Below are positions 34,892-44,052 of a stretch of DNA of 64,000 nucleotides, in pieces. The DNA lies in NCBI RefSeq assembly GCF_042683125.1, contig NZ_JBHUIY010000002.1:154864-218863 (forward strand). The letters run 5' to 3'. This DNA comes from Phaeospirillum tilakii (GTDB taxonomy: Bacteria > Pseudomonadota > Alphaproteobacteria > Rhodospirillales > Magnetospirillaceae). A program made the translations under genes and the position numbers. Under the pieces are notes generated by a model. It did not search any database, was not told where the DNA came from, and saw only the letters and a list, made by a program, of their open reading frames with translations. The stretch's first letter is position 1, and the number at the start of each line of letters is the position of its first letter.

Positions 34892-36052
34892 TCAGTCGTC
34901 GTGCAGCCCGCGGCGGGAGATCGGCAGGTCGCGGTGGATGTAGGCGCTCATCACCAGTCCCCAGCCGAACAGCAGCGACAGCATCGCGGTGCCGCCGTAG
35001 GAGATCAGCGGCAGCGGCACGCCGACCACCGGCACCAGCCCCATCACCATCGCGATGTTGATGAAGAAATAGAGGAAGAAGGTGGTGGTGATGCCATGCG
35101 CCATCAGCCGCCCGAACTGCGAGCGGCAGCGCAGCGCGATGGCGTAGCCGAACGCCACCAGCAAAGCGTAGAGCGACAGCAGCACCAGCCCGCCGATCAT
35201 CCCCCATTCCTCGGCGAACATGGTGAAGATGAAGTCGGTCTGCTTTTCCGGCAGGAAATTGAGCCGGCTCTGGGTGCCGTCCATGTAGCCCTTGCCGAAC
35301 AGCCCGCCCGAGCCGAGCGCGATCTTCGACTGGGTGATGTGGTAGCCGGCGCCGAGCGGATCGTCCTCGGGGTTGAGGAAGATCAGCACCCGCTTCTTCT
35401 GATATTCGCGCAGGAACTCCCAGGCCAGCGGGATCGCCCCCAGGCCCGAGGCCACCACCAGGGCGAACTTCCACAGCCGCACCCCGGCCATGAAGAACAC
35501 CGCCCCGGCCGACATCACCAGCATCATCGCGGTGCCGAGGTCGGGCTGTTTCAGCACCAGCACCGCCGGCAGCATCACCATCGCCAGCGGCGGCAGCAGG
35601 AACAGCGGCCGGCCGATCTCGATCAGGGTGGCGCCGTGGAAATAGCGTCCCAGCGCCAGGATCAGGGTGATCTTCATGATCTCGGACGGCTGGAGCTGGA
35701 TGAAGCCGAGATCGATCCAGCGTTGCGCCCCCATGCCGATGGTGCCCTTGATCTCGACCAGCGCCAGCAGCACCACGGCGATGCCGTAGAACAGGTAGGC
35801 GTAGCGCACCCAGAAGCGCAGATCGACCACCGCCACCCCGATCATGATCGTCATGCCGACCAGGAAGCGGACGATCTGCTTCAGCGCCCAGGGTTCGAGC
35901 GAGCCGCCGGCGGCGGAATAGAGGGTGGCGAAGCCGATGCAGGCCACCGCGGTCAGCAGCGCGATCAGCGACCAGTTGAGCTGCCACAGTTTTTCCCGCA
36001 CCGACATGTCGGCGCGGTTGAGGCGGAGCGGCAGGCGCGGCAGGGACAGCAT
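34892..36052 (-). CDS. rodA: Rod-shape determining glycosyltransferase RodA
   Basis: SEDS-family peptidoglycan glycosyltransferase that works with PBP2 in cell elongation. The 386-residue protein, starting MLSLPRLPLRLN, has ten hydrophobic segments and the SEDS landmarks QRWIDLGFIQLQPSEIMKI and LPLISYGGTAMLS near the C-terminus. Its ATG overlaps the stop of mrdA (TGATG). It is the last gene of mreB-mreC-mreD-mrdA-rodA. Confidence 0.95.
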   Translation of the reverse strand: MLSLPRLPLRLNRADMSVREKLWQLNWSLIALLTAVACIGFATLYSAAGGSLEPWALKQIVRFLVGMTIMIGVAVVDLRFWVRYAYLFYGIAVVLLALVEIKGTIGMGAQRWIDLGFIQLQPSEIMKITLILALGRYFHGATLIEIGRPLFLLPPLAMVMLPAVLVLKQPDLGTAMMLVMSAGAVFFMAGVRLWKFALVVASGLGAIPLAWEFLREYQKKRVLIFLNPEDDPLGAGYHITQSKIALGSGGLFGKGYMDGTQSRLNFLPEKQTDFIFTMFAEEWGMIGGLVLLSLYALLVAFGYAIALRCRSQFGRLMAHGITTTFFLYFFINIAMVMGLVPVVGVPLPLISYGGTAMLSLLFGWGLVMSAYIHRDLPISRRGLHDD

Positions 36053-37944
36053 CAGAACCTCCGCAGGTCGTCGGCGCCGGGATCGGGCGGTCCGGCCGGT
36101 TCGGCGGCGGCGCGGGCGAGGTCGCGCTTCTCGACCTCCAGCATGATGTCGCGGGCGATCGGGGCCGCCACCGCCGAGCCGCCGCCGCCATGTTCGACCA
36201 CCACCGCGATGGCGTAGCGCGGATTTTCCTCCGGGGCATAGGCGACGAACAAGGCGTGGTCGCGTTCCTTCCACGGCAGCTGTTCGTTCTTCTTCACCCC
36301 GGTTTCACGCTCGCGCATGCTGATGCGGCGGACCTGGGCCGAGCCGGTCTTGCCCGACAGCCACATCCCTTCCTCGGTGATGCGGGCCTTGTAGGCGGTG
36401 CCGCCCGGCTCGTTCGACACCGCGAACATGCCGCGCCGCACCAGCGCCAGCGACTGGGGCGAGACGTCGAGGCTGGGCCAGTCGGGGGTGACGCGCGGCC
36501 GCACCGTCTTGTCCTCGACCAGGTCGCGGGCGACGTGCGGCTTGACCGCGAAGCCGCCATTGGCGATCCGCGCCGTCATCACCGCGAGCTGGATCGGGGT
36601 GGAGGTGACATAGCCCTGGCCGATGGCGTTGATCAGGGTCTCGCCCGGATGCCAGGGCTGCTTCATCACCTTGCGCTTCCAGGCCCGGTCGGGGATGTTG
36701 CCGGCGCGCTCGGACGGCAGATCGACCCCGGTGGGGGCGCCGAGGCCGAAGCGGCGGGCCATCTCGGCGATCTTCTCGAAGCCGACCCGGCGCGCCACCT
36801 CGTAGAAATAGACGTCGCAGGAATTCTTCAGCGCGCCGACCAGATCGAGCGAGCCGTGGCCTTCCTTCTTCCAGCAATGGAACTTGATGCTGCCCAGCTG
36901 CATGTGGCCGGTGCACAGCACCCGCATGTCGGGGGTGATGTCGCGCGATTCGAGCGCGGCCAGGGCGGTGACCAGCTTGAAGGTCGAGCCGGGGGCGAAC
37001 TGGCCGGCGATCGCCTTGTTGGTCAAGGGCGCGCGCGGATTGGTCGACAGTTCCTTCCATTCGTCGGTGGTCAGGCCGCGATTGAACGAATTGGGGTCGA
37101 ACGACGGGGTCGAGGCCATCACGATCACCTCGCCGGTGCGGATGTCCATCACCACCGCCGCCGCGCTCTCGTCGCCCAGCCGCTGCGCCGCATATTGCTG
37201 GAGGCGGATGTCGAGGGTGAGGTGGAGGTCGATGCCCGGCTCGCCCTCGTGCCGCTCCAGCTCGCGATGGACCCGGCCGACCGAATTGACCTCGAGCGAC
37301 GAGGTGCCGGCGCGGCCGCGCAGGGCCATGTCGTAGATCTTCTCGACGCCGCCCTTGCCGATGCGGAAGCCGGGCAGCTCCTCGAGCGGATCGTCGTCGG
37401 TCAGGTCGTTCTCCGACACCGCCGAGACATAGCCGACGATGTGGGCGCCCAGCCCCTCGAGCGGATAATAGCGGCTCTGGCCGACATCGATGACGATGCC
37501 GGGCAAATCGGGGGCGTTGACCTCGATCCGGGCCACCTCTTCCCAGGTCAGGTTCTCGCGCACGCTGACCGGAACGAAGCTGCGCCGCCGCCGCGCCTCC
37601 TTGTGGATGCGGGCGCGCTCGGCCTCGCCGATCGGGATGATCCGGCTCAGCGCGTCGAGGGTGTAATCGAGCGAGGGGGTCTGTTCCGCCACCACCATCA
37701 CCCGGTAATTCTGCTGGTTGATCGCCATCGGGATGCCGTTGCGATCGAGGATCAGCCCGCGCGGCGGCGCCAGCAGCCGGGTGGTGATGCGGTTGTCCTC
37801 GGCCTGCATCGCGTATTTGTCGGCTTCGATCACCTGGAGGTAATACATCCGCGCCGCCAGACCGGTGATCAGGGCCGCCTTGCCGGCGCCCAGCATGATG
37901 GCCCGGCGCGAGAACAGCTTGGCACGGTCATTGTCGTGATACAT
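36052..37944 (-). CDS. mrdA: Penicillin-binding protein 2 (elongation transpeptidase)
   Basis: Class B penicillin-binding protein of 630 residues that cross-links peptidoglycan in the elongasome. It has an N-terminal membrane anchor (about 17-32), a dimerisation/pedestal domain and a transpeptidase domain with catalytic STFK at 320-323, SCD at 375-377 and KTGSA at 531-535. The short acidic tail ends PDPGADDLRRF. It lies 9 bases after mreD and overlaps rodA. Confidence 0.96.
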   Translation of the reverse strand: MYHDNDRAKLFSRRAIMLGAGKAALITGLAARMYYLQVIEADKYAMQAEDNRITTRLLAPPRGLILDRNGIPMAINQQNYRVMVVAEQTPSLDYTLDALSRIIPIGEAERARIHKEARRRRSFVPVSVRENLTWEEVARIEVNAPDLPGIVIDVGQSRYYPLEGLGAHIVGYVSAVSENDLTDDDPLEELPGFRIGKGGVEKIYDMALRGRAGTSSLEVNSVGRVHRELERHEGEPGIDLHLTLDIRLQQYAAQRLGDESAAAVVMDIRTGEVIVMASTPSFDPNSFNRGLTTDEWKELSTNPRAPLTNKAIAGQFAPGSTFKLVTALAALESRDITPDMRVLCTGHMQLGSIKFHCWKKEGHGSLDLVGALKNSCDVYFYEVARRVGFEKIAEMARRFGLGAPTGVDLPSERAGNIPDRAWKRKVMKQPWHPGETLINAIGQGYVTSTPIQLAVMTARIANGGFAVKPHVARDLVEDKTVRPRVTPDWPSLDVSPQSLALVRRGMFAVSNEPGGTAYKARITEEGMWLSGKTGSAQVRRISMRERETGVKKNEQLPWKERDHALFVAYAPEENPRYAIAVVVEHGGGGSAVAAPIARDIMLEVEKRDLARAAAEPAGPPDPGADDLRRF

Positions 37945-37953
37945 CGGCGGGGC

Positions 37954-38469
37954 TCAGACCTCGAGCAGGAAGGCCATCTGGGTCCGGGCCAATGCCCAGG
38001 TCAGCAACGGGAAACAGCCGAGCGTCAGCAAATAGGCCACCAGCACCGGGGTGGGATCGAGCATCCGCCCGTCGAGCAGCGACACCAGCAGCCAATCGAG
38101 CCCGGTGGCGCCGGCGGCGAGCAGGCCGAACGACCACCACGTCACCGCGAAGGATTTGCCGAGGAAGAAACGGCGCTGCCGGGCGGCGGTGCCCTGCACC
38201 AGCAGCAGCACCAGCGCCTCGACCCCGAGCGGCGTGCCGGCGATGATGTCGGCCAGCAGGCCGATGGTGAAGGCCAGCCAGGCCGGCAGCAAATCGGGGC
38301 GATAGATCGCCCAGTAATAGACCCCCATCAGCGGCAGCATCGGCGCGATGCCGGAAAAGGCGGGGATGCGCAGCGGCACCACCGTCAGCAGCAGCAGGAA
38401 CAGGGTGGCGCTGGCGGGGATCAGGTGACGCACCCAGGTGTCCATCCGCACCCAGACCGAGGGCTTCAC
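37954..38469 (-). CDS. mreD: Rod-shape determining protein MreD
   Basis: Small polytopic inner-membrane protein of 171 residues with five to six helices, a component of the elongasome. It starts with GTG in a GTGA overlap with mreC. Sequence conservation in this family is low, so the call rests on size, hydrophobic pattern, the PDLLPAWLAFTIGLLADI segment and its position between mreC and mrdA. Confidence 0.9.
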   Translation of the reverse strand: MKPSVWVRMDTWVRHLIPASATLFLLLLTVVPLRIPAFSGIAPMLPLMGVYYWAIYRPDLLPAWLAFTIGLLADIIAGTPLGVEALVLLLVQGTAARQRRFFLGKSFAVTWWSFGLLAAGATGLDWLLVSLLDGRMLDPTPVLVAYLLTLGCFPLLTWALARTQMAFLLEV

Positions 38470-39353
38470 TCCTCCCTCCCCCGCCGCCGGCGCTCGGGCG
38501 GGGGGCGGTCGGTCGGCAGGATGCCGCCCAGGCCATAATCGACGATGCTGACGAAATCGAGCTGGTGGCGGCGGACGAAGGGTTCGATCCGCGCCCCGCC
38601 CTCACCGACCGACACCACCACGCCGACCGGCAGGCCGGGCGGGAAGGCGGCGCCCGAGGCCGAGGTCGCCACCCGGTCGCCCACCGCGATCGCCGGGTTG
38701 CCGACGATGTAATTGAGCTTGGGCCGGGCCGAATTGTCGCCGGCCAGCACGGCGCGGGTGCGGGTCGATTCGACCACCACCGGAACGCGGGCGTTGATGT
38801 CGGTGATCAGCAGCAGGCGCGACGAGCGCAGGCCCACCTCGGCGATGTAGCCGACCAGCGCCTCGCCCGACAGCACCACCTGACCCTTGCGCACCCCGTC
38901 GCGGCTGCCGGCCGACAGCAGCATCGAATGGCCGAAGGCGGTGCCGGGATCGGCGATCACCCGGGCGGTGACGAAGGCGGGATCGGGATCGGGGACGACG
39001 TTGAGCTGCTGGTGCAGCACCTCGGTCTCGGATTCGAGCTTGCGCGCCACCGTCTGCCAGCGCATCAGCCGGGCGTTTTCCTCGCGCAGCCGGGCGTTCT
39101 CGGCGCGCAGGTTGGCCAGTTCATGCACCCCGGAGGTGATCCGGGCCACCGTCGCCGCCGGCCGCGCTGCCGCCTCGAGCAGCGGGGCGAGGGCATCGAC
39201 CACCAGGGTCCGCGCCCGTTCGACCAGCACGATGTCGGCCTTGCCCAGCATCATCAGGGCAAACGCGCCGGCGATCAGGGTCAGAAAGGCGAAGCGTTGC
39301 GCGAGCAGCCTCACCGTGGCGAGACGACCTGCCGCACTCGACTGCTTCACCAT
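38466..39353 (-). CDS. mreC: Rod-shape determining protein MreC
   Basis: A 295-residue bitopic protein: a short cytoplasmic end, a membrane helix (about 21-42), a coiled coil (LANLRAENARLREENARLM region, about 77-115) and the periplasmic double beta-barrel with GHSMLLSAGSRDGVRKGQVV. It scaffolds PBP2-RodA in the periplasm. The C-terminus is Pro/Arg-rich. It follows mreB and overlaps mreD. Confidence 0.94.
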   Translation of the reverse strand: MVKQSSAAGRLATVRLLAQRFAFLTLIAGAFALMMLGKADIVLVERARTLVVDALAPLLEAAARPAATVARITSGVHELANLRAENARLREENARLMRWQTVARKLESETEVLHQQLNVVPDPDPAFVTARVIADPGTAFGHSMLLSAGSRDGVRKGQVVLSGEALVGYIAEVGLRSSRLLLITDINARVPVVVESTRTRAVLAGDNSARPKLNYIVGNPAIAVGDRVATSASGAAFPPGLPVGVVVSVGEGGARIEPFVRRHQLDFVSIVDYGLGGILPTDRPPPERRRRGREE

Positions 39354-39445
39354 GCTCCTCCAACATGAAAAGTCGGCCGCGCCAGCATGCCCCCGGCCCG
39401 ACCGACCTTACACCATCCGCCGGGGCGGATGCCAGGGTGACCGGA

Positions 39446-40486
39446 TCAATACATGCTGGTCAGCACGTTCTTGAGCTTCGGCATTTCTTCCAGCGCCCGG
39501 CCGGTGCCGAGCGCCACGCAGGACAGCGGATCGTCGGCGATCGACACCGGCAGGCCGGTGGCGTGGCGCAGGACGTAATCGAGATTGGCCAGCAGGGCGC
39601 CGCCGCCGGTCAGGACGATGCCCTTGTCGACGATGTCGGCGGCCAGTTCCGGCGCGGTGTGCTCGAGCGCGACCTTGACCGCCTCGATGATCGCGCCGAC
39701 CGGCTCGGCCAGGCTTTCGGCGATCTGGCGCTCGCTGATGATCAGCTCCTTGGGGACGCCGTTCATCAGGTCGCGGCCCTTGATCTCCATCGTCCGGCCC
39801 TCGCCGTCCTCGGGCGAGCAGGCCGAGCCGATTTCCTTCTTGATCCGCTCGGCCGAGCCTTCGCCGACCAGCAGATTATGGTTGCGGCGGATGTAGGCGA
39901 TGATCGCCTCGTCCATCTTGTCGCCGCCGACCCGGACCGAGCGGGAATAGACGATGCCGCCGAGCGACAGCACCGCCACCTCGGTGGTGCCGCCGCCGAT
40001 GTCGACCACCATCGAGCCGGTCGGCTCGGTCACCGGCAGGCCGGCGCCGATCGCGGCGGCCATCGGCTCCTCGATCAGGAACACCCGGCGGGCGCCGGCG
40101 CTTTCGGCCGATTCCTGGATGGCGCGGCGTTCGACCGCGGTCGAGCCGGAGGGGACGCAGACGATCACCAGCGGGCTGGCGAAGGAGCGGCGGTTGTGAA
40201 CCTTGCGGATGAAATGCTTGATCATTTCCTCCGCCACCTCGAAGTCGGCGATCACGCCGTCGCGCAGCGGGCGGATCGCCTGGATGTAGCCCGGGGTGCG
40301 GCCCAGCATCATCTTGGCCTCGTCGCCGACGGCCAGCACCTTCTTCTTGCCCTTTTCATCGGCGATCGCCACCACCGACGGCTCGTTGAGCACGATGCCG
40401 CGCCCCTTGACGTAGACCAGGGTGTTGGCGGTTCCCAGATCGATGGCCATGTCGGCCGAAAACCACCCCGTCAGGTTCGGAAACAT
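39446..40486 (-). CDS. mreB: Rod-shape determining actin-like protein MreB
   Basis: Cytoskeletal ATPase that organises the elongasome under the membrane. The 346-residue protein shows the actin-fold phosphate loops DLGTANTLVYVKG and VVDIGGGTTEVAVLSLGG, the adenosine motif GIVLTGGGALLANLD, and an N-terminal FPNLTGWFSADMA segment. Standard length. It is first of the five-gene shape operon, about 100 bases downstream of leuA on the same strand. Confidence 0.97.
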   Translation of the reverse strand: MFPNLTGWFSADMAIDLGTANTLVYVKGRGIVLNEPSVVAIADEKGKKKVLAVGDEAKMMLGRTPGYIQAIRPLRDGVIADFEVAEEMIKHFIRKVHNRRSFASPLVIVCVPSGSTAVERRAIQESAESAGARRVFLIEEPMAAAIGAGLPVTEPTGSMVVDIGGGTTEVAVLSLGGIVYSRSVRVGGDKMDEAIIAYIRRNHNLLVGEGSAERIKKEIGSACSPEDGEGRTMEIKGRDLMNGVPKELIISERQIAESLAEPVGAIIEAVKVALEHTAPELAADIVDKGIVLTGGGALLANLDYVLRHATGLPVSIADDPLSCVALGTGRALEEMPKLKNVLTSMY

Positions 40487-40588
40487 AATCCCTCGCTCAC
40501 CATCCGATGCCGTTCATCCCGTGCCGCCGTCCGGCATTTTGCCGTGGCGACCGCCGATCCTCGATTTTCCCTGATGGCCGCTGCTATA

Positions 40589-42133
40589 TCATGCCGGGAC
40601 CGGGTCAGGGGCGGTTTTTTGGCGCTTGACCAGAAGTTTGTTGAGGGCGTTGAGATACGCCCGCGCCGCCGCGACCAGGGTGTCGGTTTCGGCCCCCTGG
40701 CCATTGACGGTCTTGCCGTCTTCCTCCAGCCGCACCGTCACCTCGGCCTGGGCGTCGGTGCCCTGGGTCACCGCGCTGACCTGGAACAGCTGAAGCCGGG
40801 ATTCGTGCGGCACCAGCGCCTTGATCGCGTTGAAGGTGGCGTCGACCGGGCCGTCGCCGGTGGCGCGGACCTTGCGCACCGCGCCATCGATCGCCAGTTC
40901 CAGCTCGGCCTCGGGCGGGTTGTGGCGGGTGCCGCACAACACTTCGAGCGAAACCAGGCGCAGCCGGTCGTTGCCGCGCACCACCGCGTCGTCGACCAGG
41001 GCGACGATGTCCTCGTCGAACACGTCCTTCTTGCGGTCGGCCAGATCCTTGAAGCGGCCGAAGGCGTCCTCGATCGCCGCGTCGGGCAGGTCGTAGCCCA
41101 GCTCGCGCAGCTTGGCGCGGAAGGCGGCGCGGCCGGAATGCTTGCCCATCACCAGATGCGAGCGGACCAGCCCGACCGAGTCCGGGGTCATGATCTCGTA
41201 GGTGCCGGCATGCTTCAGCACCCCGTCCTGATGGATGCCGGATTCGTGGGCGAAGGCGTTCTTGCCGACCACCGCCTTGTTGGGCTGGACCACGAAGCCG
41301 GTGATGGTCGAGACCAGCCGCGAGGCGCGGGTGATGTGCTCGGTGCGGATCCCGGTGGTGTAGGGCAGGCGGTCGGCGCGGGTGCGCAGCGCCATCACCA
41401 CCTCTTCCATCGCCGCGTTGCCGGCGCGCTCGCCCAGGCCGTTGATGGTGCATTCGATCTGGCGGGCGCCGGCCGCCACCGCCGCCAGCGAATTGGCGAC
41501 GGCGAGGCCGAGGTCGTTGTGACAGTGGACCGACAGGATCGCCTGATCGATGTTGGGCACCCGGTTGATCAGCAGGGCGATCAGCGCGGCATATTCCTCG
41601 GGCACGCTGTAGCCGACGGTGTCGGGGATGTTGATGGTGCGGGCGCCGGCCTTGATCGCCGCCTCGACGCAGCGGCAGAGGAAATCGGGCTCGGTGCGCG
41701 AGCCGTCCTCGGCCGACCATTCGACGTCCTCGACCAGCGAGCGGGCCAACGCCACCGAGTCGGACACCTTGGCCAGCACCGCCTCCGGTTCCATCTGCAA
41801 CTTGTACTTCATGTGCAGCGGGCTGGTGGAGATGAAGGTGTGGATGCGGCCGCGCTCGGCCGGGCGCAGCGCCTCGGCGCAACGCTCGATGTCGCCGCGG
41901 GTGGCGCGGGCGAGGCCGCACACCACCGAACGGCGGACGCGGCGGGCGATCGCCTCGACCGCCTCGAAATCACCGACCGAGGCGATCGGGAAGCCGGCCT
42001 CGATCACATCGACTCCCATCTCCTCCAGCGCCAGGGCGATGCGCAGCTTCTCGTCCTGGTTCATCGACGCGCCGGGCGATTGTTCGCCGTCGCGCAGGGT
42101 GGTGTCGAAAATGATCACACGGTTGCGGTCCAT
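40589..42133 (-). CDS. leuA: 2-isopropylmalate synthase
   Basis: Condenses acetyl-CoA with 2-ketoisovalerate, the first step of leucine synthesis. The 514-residue protein has the catalytic TIM barrel starting VIIFDTTLRDGEQSPG, the metal-binding SVHCHNDLGLAVAN histidines, and a C-terminal regulatory (LeuA allosteric) domain, so it is the feedback-inhibited type. The start MDRNRVII is the family norm; a GTG one codon upstream is possible and the longer in-frame extension is Arg/Gly-rich. The 374-base gap to 42508 shows a GTGAC..GTCAC inverted repeat but no leader peptide I can support. Confidence 0.95.
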   Translation of the reverse strand: MDRNRVIIFDTTLRDGEQSPGASMNQDEKLRIALALEEMGVDVIEAGFPIASVGDFEAVEAIARRVRRSVVCGLARATRGDIERCAEALRPAERGRIHTFISTSPLHMKYKLQMEPEAVLAKVSDSVALARSLVEDVEWSAEDGSRTEPDFLCRCVEAAIKAGARTINIPDTVGYSVPEEYAALIALLINRVPNIDQAILSVHCHNDLGLAVANSLAAVAAGARQIECTINGLGERAGNAAMEEVVMALRTRADRLPYTTGIRTEHITRASRLVSTITGFVVQPNKAVVGKNAFAHESGIHQDGVLKHAGTYEIMTPDSVGLVRSHLVMGKHSGRAAFRAKLRELGYDLPDAAIEDAFGRFKDLADRKKDVFDEDIVALVDDAVVRGNDRLRLVSLEVLCGTRHNPPEAELELAIDGAVRKVRATGDGPVDATFNAIKALVPHESRLQLFQVSAVTQGTDAQAEVTVRLEEDGKTVNGQGAETDTLVAAARAYLNALNKLLVKRQKTAPDPVPA

Positions 42134-42507
42134 CACTCGCTCGACCTCGTTCGCCCCGGTCCCGGCGCGCGCCTTGCGCCGCCGCCCGGGGACGGTTCTG
42201 CCCGATCCCATACCGGCCCGTCCGTGAGCGGTGTCACGGATCCGGTCCCTCCGACCCTCACGGAGCGCTGATCCCCGGAAAGCCAGGCCGGGCGAGGAGC
42301 CACCCGGCCGCCGGCGCGGGCGCGGAGGCCGGCCGGGGTGGGGCGGCCCCGAAACGGGTCGCGCTCCCACCGGGTGACAAGGAAGTCCGTTTTCCGTCAC
42401 CCTGTCAACAGGATCGTCGCGGCGCGGCACAGCCATGATTAAACCTTGCCGGCCCGGGCGGGGATGGCCACCCTGGGGCCCGGTCGGTCAGGCGGGGGAG
42501 GGCGGCG

Positions 42508-43227
42508 ATGATCCGGGTCGAGGCGGTGGTCAAACGCTATGGCGCGCTGGTGGCGCTCGACGGGATCGATCTGGCCATCGGCGCGGGCGAGGCGTTCGGC
42601 CTGCTTGGCCCCAACGGCGCCGGCAAGACCACCCTGGTGCGGCTGCTCGCCACCCTGGCCCGGCCGGATGGCGGGCGGCTTTGCGTCGGCGGCCACGACA
42701 CCGTGACCGAGGCGGCGCGGGTCAAGCGGCTGATCGGGGTGGTGTTTCAGGAGAACAATCTCGACCGCGACCTCAGCCCGCGCCAGAACCTGCTGTTCCA
42801 GGCCCGGCTGCACCGGCTGGCGGCGCCGGGGGCGGCGGTGGCGGCGATGCTGGAGCGGATCGGGCTGGCCGCCCACGCCGACCGCCCGGTCAATGCCCTG
42901 TCGGGCGGGATGCGGCGGCGGCTGGTGATCGGCCGCGCCTTGCTGACCGATCCCCGGGTGCTGTTGCTCGACGAGCCGACCACCGGGCTCGACCCGGCGA
43001 TCCGGCGCGAGCTGTGGGCGATGATCCGCGCCATCCGCGACCAGGGCTGCACCGTGATCCTCACCACCCATTATGTCGAGGAGGCCGAGGCGCTGTGCGA
43101 CCGGGTCGGCATCCTGACCCGGGGGCGTCTCGCCGGGCTGGGCAGTCCGGCCGAACTGGTCGGCCGCTTCGGCGGGCCCCGGCTGGAGGACGTGGTGGTG
43201 GCGCTCGGCGCCGGAGCGGCGGCATGA
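42508..43227 (+). CDS. ABC-2 type exporter ATP-binding protein
   Basis: A 239-residue ATPase of the DrrA/NodI/CcmA class: Walker A GPNGAGKT, Q-loop VVFQENNLDRDLSPRQN, signature LSGGMRRRLVIGRAL, Walker B VLLLDEPTTGLDP and switch His in LTTHYVEEAEALC. A GGGGGAG ribosome site precedes the ATG. An ATGA overlap joins it to its permease. The substrate is unknown; NodI/NodJ- or drug-type exporters share this form. Confidence 0.9.
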   Translation: MIRVEAVVKRYGALVALDGIDLAIGAGEAFGLLGPNGAGKTTLVRLLATLARPDGGRLCVGGHDTVTEAARVKRLIGVVFQENNLDRDLSPRQNLLFQARLHRLAAPGAAVAAMLERIGLAAHADRPVNALSGGMRRRLVIGRALLTDPRVLLLDEPTTGLDPAIRRELWAMIRAIRDQGCTVILTTHYVEEAEALCDRVGILTRGRLAGLGSPAELVGRFGGPRLEDVVVALGAGAAA

Positions 43228-43979
43228 GCGGGGCGGGGCTGGCCGAGGCCGGGGCGATCTTCCGGCGCGAGATGCAGCTTTACCGCGCCAAGCTGTCGCG
43301 GCCGACCTTCGTCGTCTCCGCTTTGGTGACGCCGCTGATGTATCTGGTGGTGTTCGGGCTCGGCCTCGGCCGGCAGGTGCGGATCGAGGGCGGCGACTAC
43401 CTGACCTTCCTGGTGCCCGGCCTGATGGCGATGGCGGCGATGAGCAACGCCTTCACCGCGGTGGCCAGCGGGATCAACATCGCCCGCTTCTATCACCGCA
43501 CCTGGCAGATCATCATGCTGGCCCCGGTGACGCCGCTCGCGGTGGTGGCCGGCACCATCGGCGCCGGGGTGGCCCGGGGGCTGTTCGCCGCCACCCTGGT
43601 CGGGGCGGCCGGGCTCGCCGCCGGCTGGCGGCCGGAACCGACCCTGGTGATCCCGCTGGCGCTGCTGCTGGAGACCGCGTTGTTCGCCGGGCTCGGGCTG
43701 GTGATCGGGCTCAACACCCGCAGCACCGAGGAACACACCACCTACACCAATTTCCTGATTACCCCGATGGGGTTCTTCTGCGGCACCTTCTTTCCGCTCG
43801 CCAGCCTGCCGGTCTGGCTGGCGGCGCCGCTGCATCTGCTGCCGCTGACCCATGCCGTCCTCGCCCTGCGCGAGCCGGGGCTGACGGCGACGGCGCTGGG
43901 CGGGCTCGGGGTGTTGAGTGGGTTCGTCGTGGTGTTGCTGGGGTGGGCGGTGTGGCTGGTGACGCGCTATCGCGAGTGA
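43224..43979 (+). CDS. ABC-2 type exporter permease
   Basis: A 251-residue permease with six helices and the ABC-2 layout: N-terminal REMQLYRAKLSRPTF, then VVFGLGLG and a C-terminal FFCGTFFPLASLPVWLAAPLHLLPLTHAV segment, which is characteristic of the NodJ/DrrB family. Co-translated with the ATPase upstream. The substrate is unknown; no biosynthetic genes are adjacent. Confidence 0.9.
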   Translation: MSGAGLAEAGAIFRREMQLYRAKLSRPTFVVSALVTPLMYLVVFGLGLGRQVRIEGGDYLTFLVPGLMAMAAMSNAFTAVASGINIARFYHRTWQIIMLAPVTPLAVVAGTIGAGVARGLFAATLVGAAGLAAGWRPEPTLVIPLALLLETALFAGLGLVIGLNTRSTEEHTTYTNFLITPMGFFCGTFFPLASLPVWLAAPLHLLPLTHAVLALREPGLTATALGGLGVLSGFVVVLLGWAVWLVTRYRE

Positions 43980-43984
43980 GGCGC

Positions 43985-44050
43985 CGGAGGAAGCGGGGCC
44001 GCCGCCCCGCACCCCGCCCGGAGGCGGAGCCTCCGGACCTCTTCTTTCTT
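43985..44050 (-). repeat. Family A repeat, 3' module only, inverted
   Basis: On the minus strand reads GAGGTCCGGAGGC..GCCTCCGGGCGGGG..GGGGCGGC..CCCCGC, matching the last third of 5135-5257. It lies between the convergent exporter operon and porin gene, where its hairpins may serve as a bidirectional terminator. Confidence 0.65.
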
Positions 44051-44052
44051 TT

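Noticed and set aside
39365..42271. 968-codon plus-strand open frame opposite mreB and leuA
   Set aside because: Low-complexity His/Arg/Asp/Gly translation over two clear genes on the minus strand.
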